A stretch of DNA of 64,000 bases, taken from contig NZ_CP042433.1 in assembly GCF_007970805.1 (NCBI RefSeq), forward strand, positions 3,782,001 through 3,846,000, read 5' to 3'. This DNA comes from Flavisolibacter ginsenosidimutans (GTDB lineage: Bacteria > Bacteroidota > Bacteroidia > Chitinophagales > Chitinophagaceae). The position numbers and the translations under genes were made by a program. The notes below the pieces were generated by a model. It worked only from the letters and a program-made list of their open reading frames with translations, was not told where the DNA came from and made no database searches. Below are positions 43,719 to 51,987 of the stretch, piece after piece (position 1 is the first letter of the stretch; each line of letters starts with the position of its first letter).

Positions 43719-44537
43719 TTACTGCATGGCTTCAATTCTGTCTTGCAAGTCTTCAACAAAAACAAAGAAGCGCAGCTTTTCTAACAACAAGGAATGATTG
43801 GGAGAACGGTAGAAACCAAGAAGGTCAAGAATGAATGCCTCGCCCATTTCTTTGTACAGGTAAAACAAATCATAGTCAGGGTCACCGATGGCCGCATCCC
43901 CAAAATCAATGACGGCCTTTAGCGTTTGGCCGTTTGCATGAAGAAGGATGTGGTCAAGGCTAAAGTCACTGTGCAGCAGCACAGGCTTGTAGTGAAAATT
44001 CTCCCTGTTTTCAAAATAAGAACGAAAGCGGCTTTCAACGAATGTTTGTTCATCAGCAGGCAGCGAAGGCAGAAGCCTTTGCTTTATCTCCTTAAAATCT
44101 TCGCGGTACACCGCTTCAAAATCGGTTCGCTCTACTTCCGGAACGTTCAATGCCTCAACGTTTATGTGGTGCAAATTGGTAAGAAAGCCCGCAAGCGAAA
44201 AAAGCAGTGTCCTTTGTTTTGCAGGGGTTGATGCGTTGTATATTTTTTTGGTGAGAAAGATTCCGGAAAGTTTTTTATGCGCTATAAAAGAAAAGTCCGG
44301 CGATACGTATTCCGGAGCAGGAACGGCCACAGACAGAAGCGGCTTTATGACCGGCAAAAGCAGGCTTTCTTTTTTTATTTTTTGTCTGTCGCCTTCTGTT
44401 TTTGCAAACCGGAAAAGGTAAGAACCGTTGACCAGAAAAGCTTCGTTGTGCATTCCCTCTCCGGCTCTTTTAAGAGAAAGAATTTTTAGCGGCGTGTGTG
44501 TTTCAATGAGGCGGGCCACTTCTTGCTTGCGGAGCAT
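43719..44537 (-). CDS. Aminoglycoside phosphotransferase (APH) family kinase
   Basis: The 272-residue protein has the APH/choline-kinase-like fold. The catalytic loop LLHSDFSLDHILLH (about residues 190-203) carries the catalytic Asp, with His in place of the usual Asn. The following VIDFGDAAIGDPDYDLFYL supplies the metal-binding Asp. The N-terminal lobe has EAFLVNGSYLFRFAKTE with a likely ATP-binding Lys. The small-molecule substrate cannot be told from sequence, and antibiotic resistance should not be assumed. It is a single gene with 60 bp to the pentapeptide gene upstream. Confidence 0.85.
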   Translation of the reverse strand: MLRKQEVARLIETHTPLKILSLKRAGEGMHNEAFLVNGSYLFRFAKTEGDRQKIKKESLLLPVIKPLLSVAVPAPEYVSPDFSFIAHKKLSGIFLTKKIYNASTPAKQRTLLFSLAGFLTNLHHINVEALNVPEVERTDFEAVYREDFKEIKQRLLPSLPADEQTFVESRFRSYFENRENFHYKPVLLHSDFSLDHILLHANGQTLKAVIDFGDAAIGDPDYDLFYLYKEMGEAFILDLLGFYRSPNHSLLLEKLRFFVFVEDLQDRIEAMQ

Positions 44538-44597
44538 TTCGATTTGTTTTTGTACGGGTTATCGCTTTGCGTGAAAAGTGGAACAAGTACGCTTTTT

Positions 44598-45164
44598 TCA
44601 GCCAATGTCAAGATCGTATTTTGCCAACAGGCCGGCAAGGTTGGCGCTGCTGAACCGTGCTTTTTTTAGTTTGTTTTGCTCGGGGTCCAGTGTGAAATTA
44701 TATGCCGTTCGAAAATCAGCCTTCTCTAATACCGTGTTTTGAAACAACGCTTTGGCTAAATCACAATCAACAAAAGAAGAGCCGGCAAGGTTGGCGTCGG
44801 TGAAGTCCACTTCGTGCAGAGTGCAGTTTTGAAAAACGGTTTTCTTAAGCGTTCGCAGATAGAAAGAAGAAAAACTCAGGTTGCAGTTGCTGAAGGAAAC
44901 GGTGAAAAGAAAATCATCGCATTCGTAAAAAAGAAGACCGAGCATTTTGCAGCCGGTAAACTTTACGTCATTCAAAGTTGTCTTGGTGAGCTTGGCGTTG
45001 CTTAAATCACAGTTCGTAAACGTACAATCCACAAAACGAAAAGAGGAAAGGTTTGCTTTTGCAAAATTGCAGTTGATGAATTCGCAGGCTTCGTATTCGG
45101 CGGCGGGTGATGAAGTTGTGAAGTCCTTGTTGGTGAAGGTTTGGTCCTGAATGAGTGCGTTCAT
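44598..45164 (-). CDS. Pentapeptide repeat protein
   Basis: The 188-residue cytoplasmic protein consists mostly of A(N/D)LxX-type five-residue repeats, for example CEFINCNFAKANLSSFRFVD and LHEVDFTDANLAGSSFVDCD (positions about 28-47 and 117-136), predicted to form a right-handed quadrilateral beta-helix. A shorter, non-repeat tail ends LAGLLAKYDLDIG. It resembles McbG/Qnr-type proteins that mimic DNA, but most such genes in Bacteroidota have no known role. It is divergent from the PAS-only gene. Confidence 0.88.
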   Translation of the reverse strand: MNALIQDQTFTNKDFTTSSPAAEYEACEFINCNFAKANLSSFRFVDCTFTNCDLSNAKLTKTTLNDVKFTGCKMLGLLFYECDDFLFTVSFSNCNLSFSSFYLRTLKKTVFQNCTLHEVDFTDANLAGSSFVDCDLAKALFQNTVLEKADFRTAYNFTLDPEQNKLKKARFSSANLAGLLAKYDLDIG

Positions 45165-45317
45165 CCGGTAAAATTATCGAAACGGGCCGTTGTTGGTTCG
45201 CTCAAACGCAAGGCCCAGCGGCATACCAACAACAGCGTAAGCATCCTCAACGTTGCCAGTCTTTTCCGTTTTCTTTTCCAACATGGCGTAGATTGCTGTT
45301 TTATCAACTCAACCTTT

Positions 45318-46055
45318 ATGAGTGATACCCGGCAATTTTTCGACGGTATATTCAACAACGCCAAGGTTAACGCCATTCTCGTAATGGACCAAAACGGGCA
45401 CATAAAAAGCGTGAACGATGCCTTTACCTCGGCTTACGGTTACAAAACAGAAGATCTGCTCGATCAACACTTTCGCATTTTGTTCACCGAAAAAGACCAA
45501 CTGATTCGCAAACCCGAAATTGAATTGAACATTACGCAACGCGAAGGTTCGAGCACCGACGAAAATTATCTTGTTCACAAGAACGGAACACCCATTTGGG
45601 TAACCGGCGAATCGGTGTTGGTAAAAACGCCTGAATCACCTTGTGTTGTTAAAATCATTCACAACATTCACGCACAAAAGCAACTGGAGCGTTACTTATT
45701 ACATACCTCCGAACTGTTGGAGGGATTATTCGAATCGGTTCAGCAAAGCGGGTTGGTTATTTTGGATGCGCAAATGAAAGTGGTAAAAACAAACGAGCGT
45801 TTCAAACAGATGTTCGGCATAACCGAACCGGTAGCAGCCGGCACCAAACTCCGGCAAGTGTCCCATCCTTTCTGGAACGAAAAAGAAATCCACGACGACC
45901 TGCGGAATGCAATTGTAAACAGCACGCCCATACAAAAGGTTTACGTTGTTGATAACGGCAATCAAACTTTTCGACGCTTGCACATTGCATCGAAAGCAAT
46001 CGTTGGCGATGACGGCTCTGACAAGCAAATACTCTTGATGGTAAAAGAAGAGTAA
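45318..46055 (+). CDS. Two-PAS-domain sensor protein without output domain
   Basis: The ATG at 45318 (MSDTRQFFDGIF) is chosen, since the 59 residues encoded upstream overlap the divergent pentapeptide gene and do not look like a domain. Residues about 10-130 are a PAS domain with a PAC-like segment (AILVMDQNGHIKSVNDAFTSAYGY, at about 18-41). Residues about 140-240 form a second PAS domain (GLVILDAQMKVVKTNERFKQMFG). No histidine kinase, GGDEF or HTH domain follows; the gene stops at 46055. It may act as a free-standing sensor or adaptor with a partner elsewhere. Confidence 0.8.
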   Translation: MSDTRQFFDGIFNNAKVNAILVMDQNGHIKSVNDAFTSAYGYKTEDLLDQHFRILFTEKDQLIRKPEIELNITQREGSSTDENYLVHKNGTPIWVTGESVLVKTPESPCVVKIIHNIHAQKQLERYLLHTSELLEGLFESVQQSGLVILDAQMKVVKTNERFKQMFGITEPVAAGTKLRQVSHPFWNEKEIHDDLRNAIVNSTPIQKVYVVDNGNQTFRRLHIASKAIVGDDGSDKQILLMVKEE

Positions 46056-46095
46056 GGAAAATGAGATGGAAGTCTGCGCCTCGACAAGACTTACC

Positions 46096-47118
46096 TCACT
46101 TCGGCCTGTACTTCGCCTCTTCAAATATTTTCTTCGCGGTTGTGTGCAAAATCTGTTGCACACTCATCTTTGGATGATCTCCTTCAAACTTGTTGAGGAT
46201 GCGCCAGCCAATCCACGGCCCGATATTCCCCGGCGCACCTTGCGGCAATGTTTGCGTAAAAGGCGCTTCGCCGATGTAAGTTTGAATGGTGGTTTGGTCA
46301 ATGGAAAAAATGTTCTCGTTCTTTGTAATCACGCCCCACACGTTGCCTTCTTCGCGCTGCAGGTCCGTTGTTTGTTGCGCCGTGTAACCGGTGATTAAAC
46401 TGTCCGGTGCGTCCGGCATAAACTTGTGCATCAGCCACCACTGCTTTCCTTTTTCAATCATCTGTTCAATGAGAGAAGCGCCTTCGGTGCTGTCGGCATA
46501 AATATCAGAAGCAACGGCGCGGATGCAGTTCGGAACGATGTAAGCCGGTTCAAAGCGGCGGCGTAAATAATCGGGGTATTGCGAAGGATCGTAAGCCGGA
46601 TAATCCTTGCCCAAAAACATTTGCAGGCTAATCACCAGCGTGTCGTTGTAATACGTGGTGCCGTAAATCTCGGTAGGGTTTTCAGGATTCAAACTTTCCA
46701 CCGAGGTAAGCACCACCGGCGGCCTAAACAAAGGAAAATAATGCTTCACGTAGCGAAGGTTGTCATCCAACCCGTTCTTCACGTTATCGAGGTTTGAAAA
46801 CTTTTTATCCGCCTCAACTGCCAGTGGCTTAATGCCGCGGTAGTATTGCAGCAGCGCCGTCTCAAAGGTGAGGTGTTGCTGTTGCGCAATGTCTCTTACC
46901 GGGGCAAAATATTTAAAATAGACCGGCAAAAAAGCCGGGTATTTTTTTTCAACACCTTGCAACGATGCCTGCAACTGCGTCGTGTCCATCGAGAAAAAAT
47001 CTTTCTCAAATCGTAGCACCGTTACGTTCATTTTAACGTCCGAAACATCGGGTGCACCGTTTTTATTTTTGCACGAAAAGAAGGCAACGAAAAGAAGAAG
47101 AGAAATCCAACGCATCAT
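46096..47118 (-). CDS. gldB: Gliding motility lipoprotein GldB-like
   Basis: The 340-residue lipoprotein begins MMRWISLLLFVAFFSC, a signal with lipobox. The sequence matches the GldB family pattern, with LRFEKDFFSMDTTQL near residue 35, FYPA/YKPL-type segments, and the central FLGKDYPAYDPSQYPDYLRRRF block. In gliding Bacteroidota GldB is needed for motility, but it is also kept in non-gliding species. No gldC follows directly. It is divergent from nadE, with 57 bp between the starts. Confidence 0.82.
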   Translation of the reverse strand: MMRWISLLLFVAFFSCKNKNGAPDVSDVKMNVTVLRFEKDFFSMDTTQLQASLQGVEKKYPAFLPVYFKYFAPVRDIAQQQHLTFETALLQYYRGIKPLAVEADKKFSNLDNVKNGLDDNLRYVKHYFPLFRPPVVLTSVESLNPENPTEIYGTTYYNDTLVISLQMFLGKDYPAYDPSQYPDYLRRRFEPAYIVPNCIRAVASDIYADSTEGASLIEQMIEKGKQWWLMHKFMPDAPDSLITGYTAQQTTDLQREEGNVWGVITKNENIFSIDQTTIQTYIGEAPFTQTLPQGAPGNIGPWIGWRILNKFEGDHPKMSVQQILHTTAKKIFEEAKYRPK

Positions 47119-47175
47119 GTCCGGCTTTGTTTTTGAATTATTCGGAACTTTGAAAGTTCAGTATAACCCACGACG

Positions 47176-49098
47176 ATGAAAATTTATTTAGCGCAGCAAA
47201 ATTATCACATTGGAAACTTTGAGGCCAATACGCAAAAAATAATTGACGGAATTAACAGGGCCAGAGCCGCCGGCGCCGAACTGGTGCTGTTCTCGGAGCT
47301 TTGCGTTTGCGGCTATCCACCCCGCGATTTTTTGGAGTTTAATGATTTTGTAAACGCAAGCTATGCCGCTATTGAAAAAATAAAAGAACACGCCGGCGAC
47401 ATCGGCGTACTCATTGGCGCACCCGCACGCAACCCGCTGAAAGAAGGAAAAGATTTGTTCAACGCAGCCTTTCTTCTTTACGAAAGAGAAATTAAAGCCG
47501 AGATACACAAAACGCTTTTGCCTACCTACGATGTATTTGACGAGAACCGCTATTTTGAACCGGCCTTTGAATGGAAATGTATTGAATTCAAGGGGAAAAA
47601 ATTAGCCGTCACCATTTGCGAAGACATCTGGAACCTTGGCGACAACCCGCTGTACCGCAAAACGCCGATGGAAGTGCTGATAAAAGAGGCGCCCGACGTA
47701 ATGCTCAACCTTTCAGCTTCGCCCTATAATTATGCGCAGGACACGGTACGCAACTCCATTGTAAAAGCGCATACCGAAAAGTATGGAATACCGATGTTGT
47801 ACTGTAACACCGTGGGCTCGCAAACCGAGATTGTGTTTGACGGCGGAAGTTTGGTGTACGACGCCGAAGGCAACCGAGTGAAGGAGATGAAATACTTCGA
47901 AGAAGACTTTGGTTTGTTTGATTTGAACGAGTTGACCAACGGCCCATCCCGACCTTCCCGGTGGGAAGGCCATCATCCGCACGATGCCTCACTTACCGCA
48001 GACTCCGCCCCTGTTTCGATTTCTTCTTTAAAAGAACCTGTTGCACCGCATGAAGAAATTATTAGTGGACGAAAAGAAGTCATTGAAACATCGCCAATAA
48101 ATAATAGGGAGGAAATAAATGCCTCATTGCAAAGCGAGGAGCGAAGCGTTGGTGGCCTTCCCACCGGGAAGGTCGGGATGGGCCGCTCCATTTATTATTA
48201 TTCCGCGGCCGATGTAGGCAAAGGCTCAGACATCATTGCTTACCTCACCGACGACAAAAACATTGATGAGATTTACCGTGCGCTGATTCTTGGCATCCGC
48301 GATTATTTTGGAAAGATGGGTTTTAAAAAAGCAACGCTTGGCGCCAGCGGCGGTATTGACAGTGCCGTGGTGCAAGCCCTGGCGGTAGAAGCATTGGGTA
48401 AAGAGAATGTGCACGTGTTGCTTATGCCTTCGCAGTTTTCTTCGGATCATTCAGTGAGCGATGCGGAGCAACTGAGCAAGAACCTCGGCAACCGTTACGA
48501 CATCGTTGCCATCAAAAATATTTTCGACGCTTTCGAGTCTGACTTAAAACCCATTTTCGGCGACCTGCCTTTCGGCATTGCCGAAGAAAACATGCAAAGC
48601 CGCACCCGCGGAAATCTGCTGATGGCCGTAGCCAATAAGTTTGGTTATATTCTTTTGAATACATCTAACAAAAGCGAACTGGCAACGGGCTACGGAACGC
48701 TTTATGGCGACATGGCCGGCGGCTTGAGCGTATTGGGCGACTTGTACAAAACGCAAGTGTATGCGCTGGCACGTTTCATCAACCGCAAAACCGAAATCCT
48801 TCCCGAAAATATTTTAATTAAAGCACCTTCAGCAGAATTGCGGCCGGGGCAAAAAGATTCCGACAGCCTTCCGGAATACGACGTTCTTGACAGAGTTCTT
48901 TACAACTACATCGAGCTTCGGCAAGGCCCCAAGGAAATTATTGCACAAGGTTATGATGCAGCACTGGTGGCAAGAGTGTTAAAACTCGTGAACACGAACG
49001 AGTACAAACGCAACCAGTTTTGTCCCATCATTCGCGTGAGCAGCAAAGCCTTTGGCGTGGGGCGGCGATTGCCGATTGTAGCGAAGTATCTGTCCTAG
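47176..49098 (+). CDS. nadE: Glutamine-dependent NAD+ synthetase, with repeat-derived insertion
   Basis: Residues 1-250 are the nitrilase-type glutaminase domain with its catalytic triad (Glu in FSELCVCGYPP, Lys in HKTLLPTYD, Cys in VTICEDIWN). Residues from about 350 are the NAD synthetase domain with the ATP-pyrophosphatase loop LGASGGIDSAVVQ. It makes NAD+ from deamido-NAD+ using glutamine nitrogen. At 640 residues it is about 80-95 longer than expected for Bacteroidota. The excess, residues about 256-337, lies exactly between two inverted copies of a palindromic repeat in the interdomain linker, and the frame is kept. The stop shares CTAG with the convergent lipoprotein gene. Confidence 0.93.
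   Translation: MKIYLAQQNYHIGNFEANTQKIIDGINRARAAGAELVLFSELCVCGYPPRDFLEFNDFVNASYAAIEKIKEHAGDIGVLIGAPARNPLKEGKDLFNAAFLLYEREIKAEIHKTLLPTYDVFDENRYFEPAFEWKCIEFKGKKLAVTICEDIWNLGDNPLYRKTPMEVLIKEAPDVMLNLSASPYNYAQDTVRNSIVKAHTEKYGIPMLYCNTVGSQTEIVFDGGSLVYDAEGNRVKEMKYFEEDFGLFDLNELTNGPSRPSRWEGHHPHDASLTADSAPVSISSLKEPVAPHEEIISGRKEVIETSPINNREEINASLQSEERSVGGLPTGKVGMGRSIYYYSAADVGKGSDIIAYLTDDKNIDEIYRALILGIRDYFGKMGFKKATLGASGGIDSAVVQALAVEALGKENVHVLLMPSQFSSDHSVSDAEQLSKNLGNRYDIVAIKNIFDAFESDLKPIFGDLPFGIAEENMQSRTRGNLLMAVANKFGYILLNTSNKSELATGYGTLYGDMAGGLSVLGDLYKTQVYALARFINRKTEILPENILIKAPSAELRPGQKDSDSLPEYDVLDRVLYNYIELRQGPKEIIAQGYDAALVARVLKLVNTNEYKRNQFCPIIRVSSKAFGVGRRLPIVAKYLS
47941..48184. repeat. Stop-free palindromic repeat pair inside nadE
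   Basis: The left arm 47941-47972 and the right arm 48153-48184 are exact 32-base reverse complements. Each contains the small hairpin CCTTCCCGGTGGGAAGG. The right arm extends inward with AGCGAAGCGTTGG. The same arms recur at 52013-52159. The 32-base unit has no stop codon in any frame. Confidence 0.9.
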
Positions 49099-49583
49099 TG
49101 TTTTAAGATAACAAGGATGGGATAGGTAGTGCCTCCCAAAACAGTATCGCGTGTGAGTGAAAACTGCGTGGCCGTTAAGGCATAAATTTTTGATTTGCCG
49201 TTAAGCAGTGCAAACACGTTATTGCTGATTTGAAGGTTGGCCTCATTATCGGCAAAGCTCCAGTTGAAGGTTGTTGTTTGCGCATCGGTTGTGTTGCATT
49301 TGGTTGTGCCTTCGTCTACGATGCCTGTATTGTCTTTCTTAAAACTAAGCTGGTTATCGGTGCGGCAAGACGGTACTAAAGTTGGCAACAGCGCCGAAAA
49401 AGAACCGCCCGCATCCACCACGCCGTCGCGGTTGGCGTCAACGCCACCGTCCGCATACGTCCACGCAGAAGAAGTAGCCAGTTCGGTTTTTGTAGGGATG
49501 TTGGGATTTATGACGTCAGTCTTGTGACAACCCAGTACGTTTAACATGAATATAGAGAGAACAAACGGCAAAAAGATTTTCAT
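49095..49583 (-). CDS. Lipocalin-like lipoprotein
   Basis: The start at ATG 49583 (MKIFLPFVLSIFML) gives a good signal ending NVLGCHK, a lipobox. About 140 mature residues show a lipocalin-like or small beta-barrel pattern: NQLSFKKDNTGIVDEGTTKC, TTFNWSFADNEANLQI, and TQFSLTRDTV, as in Bacteroidota lipocalin-family lipoproteins. The insertion DANRDGVVDAGG near residue 50 resembles a calcium-binding loop. Two further cysteines may form a disulphide. Ligand unknown. It converges on nadE. Confidence 0.72.
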   Translation of the reverse strand: MKIFLPFVLSIFMLNVLGCHKTDVINPNIPTKTELATSSAWTYADGGVDANRDGVVDAGGSFSALLPTLVPSCRTDNQLSFKKDNTGIVDEGTTKCNTTDAQTTTFNWSFADNEANLQISNNVFALLNGKSKIYALTATQFSLTRDTVLGGTTYPILVILKH

Positions 49584-49605
49584 AATTATCGGGTTTGTGT
49601 TGGTG

Positions 49606-49613
49606 TAATTTTG
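49606..49613 (+). promoter_or_regulatory. Probable -7 element of the moxR operon
   Basis: TAATTTTG is an exact TAnnTTTG, 44 bases before the moxR start. A TTTG at 49594-49597 is too close to be the -33 box. Confidence 0.35.
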
Positions 49614-49657
49614 AAAAGGGCAAACTATTTGATAACTGTTGAGCACTAAAATTTCCT

Positions 49658-50656
49658 ATGGCTACTTCCGAGCAGATCAACCACCTGACGAACTTAATTA
49701 AAGACCGGCACAATTTAAAGCAAAAGCTCTTTTCCGAACTGGGCAAGATCATCATCGGGCAGGAGAAGATGCTGGAACAACTCACCATTGCTTTGCTTGC
49801 CAACGGCCACATTTTGCTCGAAGGCATTCCGGGCCTGGCAAAAACACTCGCCATTAAATCGCTGGCGCAGGCGATACAGGCAAAGTTCAGCCGCATTCAA
49901 TTTACACCGGATCTCTTACCGGCCGACGTTATCGGCACCATGATTTACAACCAACAGCGCAACGAGTTTGTGGTGCGCAGAGGACCCATTTTCTCCAATT
50001 TTATTTTGGCCGATGAGATAAACCGTGCGCCGGCCAAAGTGCAAAGCGCTTTGCTGGAGGCGATGCAGGAACGGCAAATCACCATCGGCGATACAACCTA
50101 TAAACTGGATGAACCTTTTCTGGTACTGGCTACGCAAAACCCCATTGAGCAAGAAGGCACGTACCCTTTGCCCGAAGCACAGGTTGACCGTTTTTTGTTG
50201 AAAGTGATTGTGAGCTATCCAAGCATGAAAGAAGAGCAGCTCATTGTCCGGCAGAACGTAGAAGGCATGACGCAGCCCACCATCAATCCTGTTTTATCAA
50301 CGCACGAAATTCTGGAATCAAGAAAACTGGTGCGGCAGATTTATATGGACGAGAAAGTAGAGAACTACATTCTCGGCTTAACCTTCGCTACCCGCGAACC
50401 GGAGAAACACGGCCTTGAAAAATTAAAGCCCGTCATTTCCTACGGTGCTTCGCCGCGGGGCAGTATCAGCCTTGCTCTCGCATCAAAAGCACAAGCCTTT
50501 TTGAACGGTCGCGGTTACGTTACGCCTGATGATGTGCGCAGCATTGCACACAGTGTTTTGCGTCACCGTATTGGTTTAACCTACGAAGCCGAAGCGGAAA
50601 ACATTACAACGGAGAATGTGATTGACCAATTGTTGCAGAAAGTGAGTACGCCGTAG
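49658..50656 (+). CDS. MoxR family AAA+ ATPase
   Basis: The 332-residue cytoplasmic ATPase has Walker A GIPGLAKT (about residue 56), Walker B FILADEINRAP (about 115), sensor 1 in LATQNPIEQEGTYPLPEAQ, and the AAA_lid_2 C-terminal domain (ISYGASPRGSISLALASKAQ). MoxR proteins act as chaperones for metal insertion or complex assembly, together with DUF58/VWA partners. Here the DUF58 and VWA genes follow in order, but a 450-bp inserted element now separates moxR from them. Confidence 0.93.
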   Translation: MATSEQINHLTNLIKDRHNLKQKLFSELGKIIIGQEKMLEQLTIALLANGHILLEGIPGLAKTLAIKSLAQAIQAKFSRIQFTPDLLPADVIGTMIYNQQRNEFVVRRGPIFSNFILADEINRAPAKVQSALLEAMQERQITIGDTTYKLDEPFLVLATQNPIEQEGTYPLPEAQVDRFLLKVIVSYPSMKEEQLIVRQNVEGMTQPTINPVLSTHEILESRKLVRQIYMDEKVENYILGLTFATREPEKHGLEKLKPVISYGASPRGSISLALASKAQAFLNGRGYVTPDDVRSIAHSVLRHRIGLTYEAEAENITTENVIDQLLQKVSTP

Positions 50657-50660
50657 AAGC

Positions 50661-51111
50661 GATGACGGATGGTGGATGGCAGATGACAGCGTTTTAATTC
50701 AATCAAACTATACTGTTATGAGAAATTATCAAACGCTTGATGTTTGGAAAACGAGCATGCAATTAGTGAAGGAGGTCTACTTGTTGACAAAGGATTATCC
50801 CAAAGAGGAACTGTTTGCTTTGACTTCGCAGACGAAACGAGCAGCCACCTCCATTCCAGCTAATATTGCCGAAGGAATGGGCCAGCAATATAAAAAGGAC
50901 ACTGTTCATTTTCTTCATATTGCATGAGGTTCAGATACGAATTGGAAACGCACCTGAACATTGCATTGATGGTAAATATTATTGACACGGAAAAATTTAA
51001 AATATTTGAAAGCACGATTGATGAAGTGATGAAACTATTAAGTGGTCTCATAAATTATATGAACAAGGCTGCACTTAAATAGCCGTCATCCATCATCTTT
51101 CATCCGTCATC
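50661..51111. mobile_element. Inserted element with 11-bp terminal inverted repeats and four-helix-bundle gene
   Basis: The ends GATGACGGATG (50661-50671) and CATCCGTCATC (51101-51111) are exact reverse complements. Adjacent inner bases continue in GATGnCAGATGAC-type words. The element carries a decayed S23-type gene, and its right end touches the DUF58 start codon. The same 11-mer pair with no gene inside occurs at 55774-55852. Mobility is inference. Confidence 0.6.
50718..51082 (+). pseudogene. Four-helix-bundle protein (S23/TIGR02436 family), broken
   Basis: Starting at ATG 50718 the frame reads MRNYQTLDVWKTSMQLVKEV, then TSQTKRAATSIPANIAEGMG, the hallmark of the four-helix-bundle family first known from 23S rRNA intervening sequences. 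After FLHIA a TGA stops it at about 50925. Shifting by one base restores the family sequence (RYELETHLNIALMVNIIDTE to MNKAALK, stop at 51080-51082). Relative to intact members, a sense codon has become TGA and one base is missing a few codons later. Both lesions could be checked in the reads. The whole lies inside the inverted-repeat element. Confidence 0.85.
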
Positions 51112-51987
51112 ATGGCTACATTAAAAGACATACTCAAAAAAGTTCGCCAGCTTGAAATTAAAAGCAAGCAGCTTACGAGCAATTTGTTCTCGGGCGAATA
51201 CCACAGCGCCTTTAAGGGCAAGGGCATGTCGTTTAAAGAAGTGCGGGAATACGCGGCCGGCGATGACATTCGCTTTATTGACTGGAACGTATCGGCACGA
51301 TTTGGTACGCCGTTCAGCAAAGTGTTTGAAGAAGAAAGAGAATTAACGGTGATGTTGCTGGTGGACGTGAGCGCCTCGTCCTTGTTTGGAACGGTAAACG
51401 CATCAAAGAAAGACATCGCCACCGAAATTGCCGCTGTGCTTACCTTTTCGGCCATCAACAACGGCGACAAAGTGGGTGTTATTTTTTACAGCAACAAAAT
51501 TGAAAAATACATTCCCGCAAAAAAAGGAAGAGATCATGCGCTGTTCATCATTCGCGAACTGCTTTCGGTTTCTGCGTACAAAAAAGCAACGGGATTGAAC
51601 ACGGCGCTTCGTTATTTTACCAACATCAACAAACACAAAAGCACGGCTTTTATTTTGAGCGATTTTATTGACACGAACTATGCAGACGCTTTGCGTGTGG
51701 CCGCTTCGCGGCACGACATCATTGGTGTAAAAATCTGGGACAAGATGGACAAGGATTTACCGAAGATGGGAATGCTGCGAATTGAAGACGCTGAAACAGG
51801 CGAACAGGGCTGGGTAGATACCTCCAGCGCTTACGTGCGCCACGAATACCAGAAAGAGTTTTTTGCGCAAACCGAATACGCCAGCCGCACCTTCAAGCGC
51901 AGCGGCTCCGATCTTTTGCACGTGCGCACCGACGAAGACTACGTAAAAATCCTGCAGAAATTTTTCCTTTCCCGAAACAAAAAATGA
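51112..51987 (+). CDS. DUF58 domain protein of the Bat cluster
   Basis: The 291-residue protein carries the DUF58 signature FKEVREYAAGDDIRFIDWN (about residues 41-59), followed by a VWA-like fold (LLVDVSASSLFG, with DxSxS metal site). It lacks membrane helices and is probably the cytosolic partner of MoxR. In other Bacteroidota it follows moxR directly. Here its ATG begins right at the end of the inserted element, so its ribosome-binding region is formed by the element. Its stop overlaps the next start (ATGA). Confidence 0.9.
   Translation: MATLKDILKKVRQLEIKSKQLTSNLFSGEYHSAFKGKGMSFKEVREYAAGDDIRFIDWNVSARFGTPFSKVFEEERELTVMLLVDVSASSLFGTVNASKKDIATEIAAVLTFSAINNGDKVGVIFYSNKIEKYIPAKKGRDHALFIIRELLSVSAYKKATGLNTALRYFTNINKHKSTAFILSDFIDTNYADALRVAASRHDIIGVKIWDKMDKDLPKMGMLRIEDAETGEQGWVDTSSAYVRHEYQKEFFAQTEYASRTFKRSGSDLLHVRTDEDYVKILQKFFLSRNKK

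Noticed and set aside
43719..44537. Antibiotic resistance gene
   Set aside because: The APH fold is shared by many metabolic kinases, and nothing in the sequence or context indicates an aminoglycoside substrate.
47941..48184. Assembly error or chimera in nadE
   Set aside because: The frame is kept, both flanks align to the two NadE domains, and an independent copy of the arms exists at 52 kb, so a real repeat insertion is more likely. Read coverage would settle it.
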